Below are positions 29,692 to 38,450 of a stretch of 64,000 nt of DNA, piece after piece. Source of the DNA: Macrotis lagotis (taxonomy: Eukaryota; Chordata; Mammalia; Peramelemorphia; Peramelidae); assembly GCF_037893015.1 (NCBI RefSeq), contig NC_133660.1:282907067-282971066 (forward strand), written 5' to 3'. Made by a program: the position numbers and the translations under genes. The notes beneath the pieces are model-generated. The model was not told the DNA's origin and made no database searches. It worked only from the letters and a program-made list of their open reading frames with translations. How positions within the stretch are numbered: position 1 is the first letter of the stretch; each line of letters starts with the position of its first letter.

Positions 29692-31155
29692 GTGACCCCG
29701 GGCCTGGTGGGCTGCGTGAAAGTGTGGCCCTGGCCCTGGGGCGGGGAGCCGGGCCGCGGCCCGGGCGGGTCGGGCCCCGCGGCGCGGCGCTCCTGCCGGC
29801 GCCTGGCGCTGAGGCAGCTGGGGCTGGTGGTGTGCGGCCGCGGGCTGGCCGCCGCGGGGCCCTGGAAGCCCGGCTGGTGGAGCAGCGAGGCCGCGGCCCC
29901 GAGCCAACCGCCGCCCGAGGGCCGGCCTCCGGGGCTGCGGCGCGGCCCGCGCTACCACGGCGCCCGCCACCTCCGCTACTTCTCGTCGCTGCAGGTGAAG
30001 GGCCAGGGCCCGGCCGCCAAGGCCGCCTGGACGCGGCCCCGGGCGCCGCCGTGGGCTAGCACGCACGACTCGTGGACCGCGGCCTCCGCCTCGCCCTTCA
30101 GGCTCTGGAGGTGCGTGAAGATCGCGCACGAGCGGGTGTGGCACAGCTGGGAGCCGCTCAAGGTGCAGGGCCTGCGCCTGCTGCAGCCCGAGGCCCGGCG
30201 CCGGGCCCAGCCCCGGCCTGCGCCGCCGCCCGCCGCCCCGAAGCCGCCGCCCGCCCAGCCCGAGGGCCGGCTGCCCGAGGCGGGGGCCGCGGGCGGCGAG
30301 GAGGAGCCCCCGGAGGCGGGGGCCGGGGGGGCCCAAGGCCAGGAGCCCCCGGAGGCGGGGGCCGGGGGGGCCGAAGAGCAGGACACCCCGGAGGCGGCGG
30401 CGGGGGCAGAGGAGCAGGACACCCCGGAGCCTGGGAGGCCCGAAGACGAGGAGACCCCGGAGGCGGAGGTTGTGGGGGCAGAAGACGAGGAGGAGAGCCC
30501 GGAGGAGAGCCCGGAGGCTGGGGCTGAGGAGGCCGAAGATGAGGAGAGCCCGGAGGCCGAGGCCGGGGCTGAGGAGGCCGAAGAGGAGACCCCGGAGGCC
30601 GGGGCTGCCCAGGCAGAAGGAGAGCTGACCCAGGAGGCGGAGGCTGCAGAGGCCGAAGATGAGGACAGCCCGGAGGCCGGGGCTGAGGAGGCCGAAGGAG
30701 AGCTGACCCAGGAGGCGGAGGCTGTGGGGGCCGGAGGCCGGGAGACCCCTGAGACGGACGCTGCCGGGGCAGAAGCCGAGCAGCCTCAGGACCAGGCGCT
30801 GGAGGATGCTCAGGTCCCCAGCCCGGAGGAGAAAGATAGAGAGGACCAGAGGGAGATGGTTGGGAACCAGGAAAGCCCCGAGGAGAGAAAGGATCTAGAG
30901 GAAGCAGAGCCAGAATGGCTGGAGGGGCCCGTTGAGGGCGGGAACCCCTCGGAGAACACCGACGGCCAACACCCGGATCCGGTCTCTGCGGCCAGGGAGA
31001 GCATCGAAGGCCCTGGGAAGAGCGATGCCCACGAAAGGATGGAAGGGGCGCAGCCTGGTCAGGAAACCCCCCAGGGCAGGGGTGCAGAAGAAGGGTTGGA
31101 GAAGGAACCTGAAGGATTGCCAGGAAGAGAGAGGGAGGAAAGGAAGATGTCATAA
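29692..31155 (+). CDS. Unrecognised acidic repeat protein candidate, intronless 487-codon frame
   Basis: I do not recognise this gene. The frame is open from about 29314 to TAA at 31153-31155 but has no ATG before codon about 385; the listed start is a GTG. So it needs an upstream spliced exon (a possible acceptor GGGGCGCAG ends near 29688) or non-AUG initiation. The first about 170 residues are basic and aromatic, with Trp-rich blocks (WPWPWGG, YHGARHLRYFSSLQ, SPFRLWRCVKIAHERVWHSW). Residues about 195-370 are imperfect acidic repeats of the form PEAGAxxAEExxT/S. The tail is hydrophilic, ending GREREERKMS. Varied codons for the same Glu/Ala/Pro repeat favour real coding, but GC-rich islands create chance frames. 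Divergent from SNX32. No AATAAA is seen in the next about 700 bases; a good donor (AAAG then GTGAGA) lies near 31524, so the transcript may be spliced downstream. Confidence 0.5.
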   Translation: MTPGLVGCVKVWPWPWGGEPGRGPGGSGPAARRSCRRLALRQLGLVVCGRGLAAAGPWKPGWWSSEAAAPSQPPPEGRPPGLRRGPRYHGARHLRYFSSLQVKGQGPAAKAAWTRPRAPPWASTHDSWTAASASPFRLWRCVKIAHERVWHSWEPLKVQGLRLLQPEARRRAQPRPAPPPAAPKPPPAQPEGRLPEAGAAGGEEEPPEAGAGGAQGQEPPEAGAGGAEEQDTPEAAAGAEEQDTPEPGRPEDEETPEAEVVGAEDEEESPEESPEAGAEEAEDEESPEAEAGAEEAEEETPEAGAAQAEGELTQEAEAAEAEDEDSPEAGAEEAEGELTQEAEAVGAGGRETPETDAAGAEAEQPQDQALEDAQVPSPEEKDREDQREMVGNQESPEERKDLEEAEPEWLEGPVEGGNPSENTDGQHPDPVSAARESIEGPGKSDAHERMEGAQPGQETPQGRGAEEGLEKEPEGLPGREREERKMS

Positions 31156-31792
31156 AAGAAGGCTCGGGGCCAGTGGGACTGGGCAGAACTTGGAAAGCAA
31201 GATCAGACTGGGTAGTGGCCTTCCCAGGGAGGAAGAGGGAATGGTGGGACTCTGGGGCACATTCTCAGAAAGAACACCAGAGGTGGGACAGCACGAACTG
31301 ATGGCCTATATGACCCAAAATGCTGTCCTCTGCCAGTCCTTGCCAGGGACACAACGAGGGGCAGGGGAAATGGGGCTGGAGAGGGCAGCTTCCTGATAGA
31401 AATTTTAGAGAAGCAACAAATGAAGAAGGAAGAAAAAGATTCCTGACTGAGGTCCCAGAGTGGATGTGTGAGTGAAGCATGCTCCGATGAGAAAGACTTT
31501 GAAGAACAATGAAGAGACAAAGGTGAGAATTAGGCAGCAGCAGCAGGAAACCATTCTGGTGCCTCCCCCCCCTTCCTTATCCTCCCCGTTGGGGTGCCTC
31601 CTCTCTTCCATGTTGCCAGGCCCAGGAACCACCAGGGGCCCAAACAAATGCAAAAAGCCTTTTATTTTCAGCACCCTTCTCTCCCAACAAATCTCTCTTC
31701 TCTCAATGAAAAAATGACAATGGTCCATTATTTCCATAACCTTATCTAGCAAAAAGATGGTTTCTCCTGGGACCTCCTTGCCTTTCCTAGTT
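31156..31792. other. Possible 3' UTR or flank of the 29.7-kb frame
   Basis: Moderate GC, purine-rich, no conserved peptide recognised. Contains the donor-like CAAAGGTGAGAATT near 31520-31533. Confidence 0.4.
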
Positions 31793-32095
31793 GGCTACTA
31801 GGTGGTGACCCAGAGGTCAGGAGGACCTGAGTTAAAATGTGACCTCAGAAAATTGACATTTAATAGCTGTGTGACCTTGAGCAAATCATTTAACCTTGAC
31901 TGCTTTACATCTAAGGCCATCTCCGGTCATCCTCATCTATATCTGGCCACTAGATCCAGATGGCTGTGGAGGACAGAGTGAGGCTGGTGACTTAACACAT
32001 GGTAACATGGTACCCCCCCAATCCAATTCATGTGTTTGTCATGGCAACATTTCTCTGATGGCATGGCATTCTTCAAGAATGAAGGATAAACATTA
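31793..32095 (+). mobile_element. RTE-linked SINE (RTESINE type)
   Basis: A tRNA-like head (GGTCAGGAGGACCTGAGTTA) is followed by 'AAGGCCATCTCCGGTCATCC', 'CCAGATGGCTGTGGAGGACA' and a 3' end like 'TTCTTCAAGAATGAAGGATA', a body I recall as shared with RTE-mobilised marsupial SINEs. Confidence 0.7.
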
Positions 32096-32784
32096 TTATC
32101 ATCAAACCAGAGCCAGTTTGTACCTAAACTGCCCTTTCCCAGTTCTGTCACTGTCTCAATCCCCCACTGTGACTTTCCTCCAGACTTTCCTTGGTTCCTT
32201 TTGCCCTCTTTCCCTCCTTATGGACTTATTTTTGTGCCTGCACATCTTTTTGAGTGGTCCGGTTCCCATCTCTCTCCAGTCTTGGAGCCCATAGACATAA
32301 CCATTCACCCATTGGGCTAAAAGATCATTGAATACATGCTTAAGTAGGAAAAGTAAAAAGCCATAAATGCCAAAGAGAATGTTTGCCTCCTTTCCACAGA
32401 TCACTGCCTCAGTGGGTTGGCAGCCCCAGGATTCTGTGATTCCTTGGTCCCAGCAAGTATCAAGCTTGGCTTTTCTGATGCTTGATCCAGCATCCTACAT
32501 CCTGACCAATGAGCTACAGAGCTGTCACAGCAAGGAAGGCCACACAAAGGGAAAGGAGTCTCCAAGCCACCCTTCCAATTCTTGTAAGTGCACAAGTTAA
32601 GTATACTTCACCCAGATAGCCAGTATGGCTTTTGGTGCTGCTCCCTACTAGAATCACCAAGGCATCACTGTCCCAGTTGTGGGAATGATGAGGCTATCTT
32701 TCATTATTTTAGAAACATCTAGTCTGCCCCTTCCAAAGCCATCTCCCTATTCAAATAACATTATTCAGAACCCATAGGATGTAT
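32096..32784. other. Intergenic, nothing recognised
   Basis: AT/CT-balanced sequence without a convincing gene or repeat signature. Confidence 0.4.
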
Positions 32785-32900
32785 TAGAAAGAGCATATCG
32801 AGTTGGGAGAAGAGGGCTTGAATCCTGTCTCTGGGTCTCAGTTTCTCTTTCTCTAAAATGAGGGCATTGGACCCAGAGCTCTTATCCTCTTCTCCCCAAC
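32785..32900 (+). repeat. MIR/core-SINE-like fragment
   Basis: 'AGAAAGAGCATATCGAGTTG', then 'GGTCTCAGTTTCTCTTTCTC' and 'AAAATGAGGGCATTGGACC' in core-SINE order. Confidence 0.65.
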
Positions 32901-33054
32901 TGTGTTCTGGATCCTTAAAGTGCACTAAAATGTAGTTAAAATTACTGGATTACTTGGGTAACCAAGCACATTGAAAGTCAGTGGGACAAATAGGAAAGAG
33001 CCACATCACAGATGAAGGCCCCCAGGGGTTATTTCCAGATGGACTAGAACAAGT

Positions 33055-33255
33055 ATCATGGCATTGTGGAAAAATAATGACTTTGAAGTCAGAAGACTTG
33101 GTTCAAATCCTCTCTCTCTCTCTCAACTTGTACCTGTGTGACCTCAGGCAAGGAACTTCCCCACTTGGTCCTCAGTTTCCTCTTCTGTTAAATGAATGCA
33201 TTGGACTTGATGTCTCCTAAAGGTTCCTTCCAGCTTTAAATCTATAATCCTCATA
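33055..33255 (+). repeat. Core-SINE (MIR/MON1-like)
   Basis: Has the full order: 'GAAGTCAGAAGACTTGGTTC', 'CTGTGTGACCTCAGGCAAGG', 'CCTCAGTTTCCTCTTCTGTT', 'GGTTCCTTCCAGCTTTAAAT'. Confidence 0.75.
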
Positions 33256-33429
33256 ACCATATGAAATTATCTTTCTTATTTCACATATTGGCCCTCTATT
33301 GACCTTCAAATTCTAGGTGATTTAGTTAAATGAATAAGATTTACCTCACATTTGTCACCACATTAATAAGTTAATTAAACAGTGAATTGGGTCTAGCCTC
33401 TGGTGAATTGAACAAACTGGTATCTAGTT

Positions 33430-33570
33430 GCAAAACTTGGATTTGGGTTCCTGCTTTGGCCTTCATTAGTTGGGTGACCTTGGGGAAGTCACTTCTCCTC
33501 TAGGCCTCAGTTTCTTCCTGCAAAATAAGAAGATTGGACCTTGTGGAATTCTGGAGCCGAGTAGTCTCAG
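33430..33570 (+). repeat. Core-SINE-like fragment
   Basis: 'GTTGGGTGACCTTGGGGAAG' and 'GGCCTCAGTTTCTTCCTGCA' followed by 'AGATTGGACC'. Confidence 0.65.
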
Positions 33571-33581
33571 CTCTAGTGGTC

Positions 33582-33740
33582 TTTTTTTTTTTTTTAAGGT
33601 TTTTGCAAGGCAAATGGAGTTAAGTGGCTTGCCTAAGGCCACACAGCTAGGTCATTATTAAGTGTCTGAAACCGGATTTGAACCCAGGTACTCCTGACTT
33701 CAGGACCGGTGCTTTATCCACTGCGCCACCTAGCCACCCC
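33582..33740 (-). mobile_element. tRNA-derived SINE
   Basis: Poly-T head on the plus strand, then AAGGTTTTTGCAAGGCAAAT and the SINE end CACTGCGCCACCTAGCCACC. Complete copy, reversed. Confidence 0.88.
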
Positions 33741-34478
33741 AGAAATAATTTTTTTTCTGTATTTCAGTATGTCCATGATTTTGAAATTCTGTGATGAGGG
33801 CATCATACAAAAATGAAACAAGGCACACAATAATACCTGGTGCACATTTATTTCTAGAATTCATTAGGTCCATTAACCCAATAGGACAGTTGAGGATTAA
33901 AAATGGACTGTATGGATGGGATTGGTTTCTAGTGCTTTTGGAAGACTGCAGTGAAACTAAGCTGAGTCCTCTTGCCTCTTTCTTCTCAGCCCTAGGAAAG
34001 CACTACGACTGGGTCCCTTCTATCCTAACTCTGGATTTGACCCAACACAGTGCATCCCCTCATCCTATGGTGGGCCACTGCTGCTCTCTGACCAGAAACT
34101 GTAATCCATACAATGCAATCCCATGGCCTTAGATTTTATGTGGATAAAGCAGGCCTTGTTTGGGGGTGGGGGTGGGAGATTTCTTGATGGTGGCTTTGGT
34201 AGGCTCCTTTGATGCAGAGAGATCACAGTGTGGTGAATGTAATTGGGAGAAAGTGTCTAATGCCATTTTTCTAAATGTCTCAGATCAGACACCTTGTAAC
34301 TGTTTTTCTGTTTCTAATATGGGTTTATTAGATTACATTGCCTAACAATAATTTTGGTTTTGAATTCAGGGAAAATGTGTTCTTATCCAAATATAAAGTT
34401 GTTTTAATTGAAAGAAAGAAAACCAAGACATAGTATTTTGGTTGAGATTGCATTTGATCGAGGCAAGTAATACTTTTT

Positions 34479-34631
34479 TTTTTTTTTTGGTTTTTGCAAG
34501 GCAAATGGGGTTAAGTGGCTTGCCCAAGACCACTCAGCTCAGTAATTATTAAGTGTCTGAGGCTGGATTTGAACTCAGGTACTCCTGACTCCAGGGCGTG
34601 TGCTCTATCCATTGTGCCACTTAGCCACCCC
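34479..34631 (-). mobile_element. tRNA-derived SINE with target duplications
   Basis: Reversed copy. CAAGTAATACTTTTT occurs at 34464-34478 and again at 34632-34646. Confidence 0.9.
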
Positions 34632-34991
34632 CAAGTAATACTTTTTGCCAAACCTCTTATCAGTGTCAGTTTTCAAGTCACATGAAATAAATGTTCATTC
34701 AGGCTTTGGTGAGGTAGGAATAGAGCCCACCATGCTTCCCTCCCAGTTCACTAGATAAGAATTCTGAAACAGCCACACCCTGCCATGTTGGACTCTGCTG
34801 GCAACTAGAGAATGCAGTGTGCAAGCTGAAACTAGGTCCCTAATGCATGGATGCAAAACCTTACCTGGAGGAGTGATCAGAGGTTCATGTGGCTGGAAAG
34901 ACTGGCCCCACATACCCTGCATGACCCTATTAGAGGAGATATTAACAAATTTGACTTTTACTCTGTCTTGCTGAGAATCAGGTTAAAACCA

Positions 34992-35143
34992 GGACAGCTA
35001 GGTGGCGCAGTGGATAAAGCACCAGCCCTGGAGTCAGGAGTACCTGGGTTCAAATCCGACCTCAGAAACTTAATAATTACCTAGCTGTGTGGCCTTGGGC
35101 AAGCCACTTAACCCCATTGCCTTGAAAAATCTAAAAAAACAAA
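34992..35143 (+). mobile_element. tRNA-derived SINE with perfect 18-bp target duplications
   Basis: AGAATCAGGTTAAAACCA at 34974-34991 and 35144-35161 is identical, so the insertion is probably fairly recent. Confidence 0.93.
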
Positions 35144-35161
35144 AGAATCAGGTTAAAACCA

Positions 35162-36458
35162 ACAGAAAACAAGCTCCTTAGACCGATCCATTTTTATCTA
35201 CCACAGTTTCTTCTGCTCACCATAGCATGCAAAAAGTCATTTTCAGAACTCTAAGGGGAAGAGTTTTCAGAATTGGCCAACAGCATCATTCCAGACAGTG
35301 AACTTCATACAGGACCAAAGCTGTTGGTAAATTGTCTTTTTTTTTACTGAAATCTGTGGAATGATCAGAGATTTTAGAGCTGGAAGGTTTCTCATAGCCA
35401 TTTTAGTTTTATTTCCTTTTATTTTTCATTTTCCTTCCTCCCATTTCTAAGAACCTAACCCTTATGACAAATGCCTATGGTCCAGTGAAATATTCCCATG
35501 TTGTCTGTTTCCCAAAATGTATTTCCCATCTTGCAATATCTCTCTGCCAGTAGGTGCTGACACATCTTGCTGCTCACCGGTCAGTCCTAGAAGTTGATTC
35601 TCCTCCCTTCTCTCAGGGTCTACTTATGCAATCAATCCATATCATGAAACACCGGCTTATTCTTCAATCCTGAGTGCTCTGCCTGGAGCGGGACCAAAAC
35701 CCAATGTATACCCAGATACTTGGAAAACTGAGTTACTAACACAGAGAGGGTCACAAAAGGGATGCTCTCCTGGCATTTCTGTTTAGCTCCCTCCGATATG
35801 CTGCCCTTTTGCTTTTTCAAAAACACAAGACAGCCAGAATGGTCTTTCTCCATTTCCCTACTCTGAGTTATCAGTGAAGACCTTCAGGATTCATCATTTT
35901 TTATTAACTTTCCATATTCTGATTTTCCTTTTGGTCTTCTATTATCGATTTCCTCCTAGAGTGTGCTAAACTCTCCACAGGCTGTTGCCCTGAATGACAT
36001 TCTTGGCAGATAAGCTCATCCTCTCTCTATAGGAATGATTATCCCCATATTTCTATCTTTAAAAACCATCTCTGAGAAAAATCTTAAATTTCAATGGCTA
36101 TGAGACCTTGTTGATGAATGGGTCTTCTCTCAGAGTCTGGCTCACAGATCATCAATTCTTCTAGAGGGGACCAGTGTAGCATTCGAATTATATCTTATTT
36201 TTCTTCCTTCTTGATCAGTCCACCACCTTTTCTGAGCACTTCCTAAGTCTCTTGAAGTCTGTTTTATTAAGGGAACAAACAGACTTTAGCAGGTGATATC
36301 CTCCAGACTGTATCTTTACTGATACTGAGCTGACTGAACAGTATCCAGAATATAAGATCCCATTGCAAGTATGCACTTATGTGACTTAAAAAGGAAATTT
36401 GAGTTGGAAAATATCATCTTGAGGATTTTCATCCAACATGTCGTTCATGTATATGTCA
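35162..36458. other. Intergenic, unassigned AT-rich sequence
   Basis: No gene seen. The stretch near 35400-35650 has a repeat-like feel but I cannot name a family. Confidence 0.4.
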
Positions 36459-36562
36459 ACATAATAAAAGGTTTCTTGAAAGAAATACCAGAGAAATGAT
36501 TTGATTAAAACATAATAAAAATGTTTTTTGAAAGAAATAGCAGAGAAATGATTTGATTAGAA
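36459..36562. repeat. 51-bp tandem duplication, two copies
   Basis: Copy 1 at 36459-36509 and copy 2 from 36510. Both have ACATAATAAAA, then GAAAGAAATA and AGAGAAATGATTTGATTA, with only a few differences. Confidence 0.85.
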
Positions 36563-36900
36563 CAGGACAACATGAATTTCAGATGAGGCAAGAAACAGGA
36601 AGATATCAGATAGTGAGGTACTCTAGGTGCTTCTATTTGTGGATGGTGTAGTGATGATTGAATCAAACTCAGAAACATTTCAGAGCTTCTCAACCAAAAC
36701 AACTCAAAAGAGTACAGTCTAACTATTTATGGAGGAAACATCAAGTGGATGAGTAAATGAAAAATTCCTGTTGTTTAGAATGTGTTCCACAGTTGGATGG
36801 ACAACCCACAGGGCTTCTCCATAACTACATAGTTACTTGACAATGAGGTGGGCCCAGAGTTAATTTGGGGGAAGGAGAGTCAGCTGGATTGCCATAGGGA
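36563..36900 (+). mobile_element. RTE-type LINE reverse-transcriptase remnant
   Basis: Broken plus-strand frames contain 'LLFVDGVVMIESNSETFQS'-like and 'LDGQPTGLLHNYIVT..EVGPEL'-like pieces, matching the active-site to thumb part of RTE-1-like polymerases as I recall them. Several stops. Edges and clade approximate. Confidence 0.5.
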
Positions 36901-37767
36901 AATTGTTTAGTATTTTTGATAATAAGCTTCTCTCTCAAAAAAAGACTCAGGATGTCTAGCAGAGGGAAGCCATATGGCTTCAGGTCAGAAAATGGCTGCC
37001 AGTTGAGAATGACTCAGAGGGCAAAAATTGGTCCTTGTCCTTTTTTATCAAAGAAGACCAAAAATGACATTACTATGTTTGAGACAAATTACAGTGTGTC
37101 CGATTGTGTGCCTGATCAGACCAATATGAGCTTGGAATACTCTACCAAAGGTCAGGCATAAATAGTCCATGTGAACATATGGGTTGTTTACACTAAACAT
37201 GTCATGTTTCCTCTGAGCTGCTTCAATTCTGCCTTCCTCATAGAGTGCAGCACCTCTAGGGGCTTGCCATGCTGGGCTGTCCTATCCAGATTTCACAGAC
37301 AAATAGCAATGAGGTTAGCACAACAGCTCTGTAGACTTTCAGTTTGGTAGTTAATAACTCTTCTCTCCCACACTCTTTTGGAGCCTCCCAAACACTGAGC
37401 TAACTAGCTCTGGCAATGCGAGTGTCAACCTCATTGTCAATATGTACCTCCCTAGAAAGAACACTGCTAAGGTAAGTGAACTTGTCCACAGTACTCAAAA
37501 CTTCTCCATTTACTATAATCGATGGATCCACATATGGATGGTGTAGGACTGGCTGATTGAGCACCTGTGTTTTCTTTTTTTTTATTATTATTATTTTTAT
37601 TTTTAATTCTCATTTTGTACAAATGTTTTTTACATTAATAAAATATTCTTGTTTAAGAGTAAACAAAATACCCCTCCCCCCCCATGAATATAGACTTGCT
37701 TGGGCAATAAAGTAAAGGGGAGAGAAAAAAATTAAAATTAAAAAAAAATAATAGTAATAATTGTAGG

Positions 37768-37925
37768 TATGGCCAGGTGGCGTAATGGACGAAGCACCAG
37801 CCCTGGAGCCACGAGCACCCAAGCCCACATCCAGCCCTGTAGACCCAACAGTCACCCAGCCATGAGACATGCAAGCCACCTGATCCCCACTGCCCTGCAA
37901 AAACCAAAAAGAAGGAAAAAAAAGA
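37768..37925 (+). repeat. SINE-like module 1 inside the HAL1-like 3' region
   Basis: GGCCAGGTGGCGTAATGGAC, then GAAGCACCAGCCCTGGAGCC, resembles a diverged tRNA-SINE. Bounded by TAATAATT-type AT tracts. Confidence 0.65.
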
Positions 37926-37951
37926 CCCAAAATAAAATAGTAGTAATAATA

Positions 37952-38095
37952 GGGGTGGCTGGGTGGCAGACAGAGCATTGGCCCTTGAGCCAGGAGCACC
38001 CAGGTCCAAATCTGTCTTCAGACACCCAAAGATCACCCTGCTATGTGGCCCCAGGCAGGCCACCCAGCCCCATTTGCCCTGCACCCTCCCCCAAA
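37952..38095 (+). repeat. SINE-like module 2 inside the HAL1-like 3' region
   Basis: GGGGTGGCTGGGTGGCAGAC, then 'GAGCCAGGAGCACCCAGGTC'; ends before (AAT)n. Confidence 0.65.
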
Positions 38096-38302
38096 TAATA
38101 ATAATAAAAAATATGCTTCAGTCTTTGTTCCAACACCAACAACTCTGTCATGGATGGATCGCATTCTTTATGGTAAGTCCATCACAAAAGTTACTTCCAT
38201 ATTTTTCCAACGTTGCCATTGCTGATCACAACTCCCTCCTTTCTTATTTCTCCATTACTATGTACTATATTTTCTCTCTCCTTTCACTCTGACTCTGCTT
38301 TA

Positions 38303-38450
38303 GGGTCGCTGAATGGCACAGCAGACAGATGCCTGGTCCTGGGGCCAAGAAGCCCTGAGCCCCCATACCACCCCTTAGGCCCAGAATCCACCTGGCCCCA
38401 TGGTCCTGGACAGGCCTTCCAATCCCAGCCCCTTGCAAGAAGTAAAAAAG
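38303..38450 (+). repeat. SINE-like module 3 inside the HAL1-like 3' region
   Basis: 'AGGGTCGCTGAATGGCACAG' and 'CCTGGTCCTGGGGCCAAGAA' follow the SINE order but are strongly diverged. Confidence 0.5.

Noticed and set aside
29085-30059. 324-codon plus-strand frame starting MAGSTGRRASIGLS
   Set aside because: It overlaps the acidic-repeat frame in another phase, is almost pure Gly/Ala/Arg/Pro as expected from a CpG island, and ends without recognisable domain. It might at most supply an upstream exon.
30158-31153. 331-codon minus-strand frame opposite the acidic-repeat frame
   Set aside because: Proline-rich complement of the GAG/GCC repeats; shadow of the plus-strand repeat.
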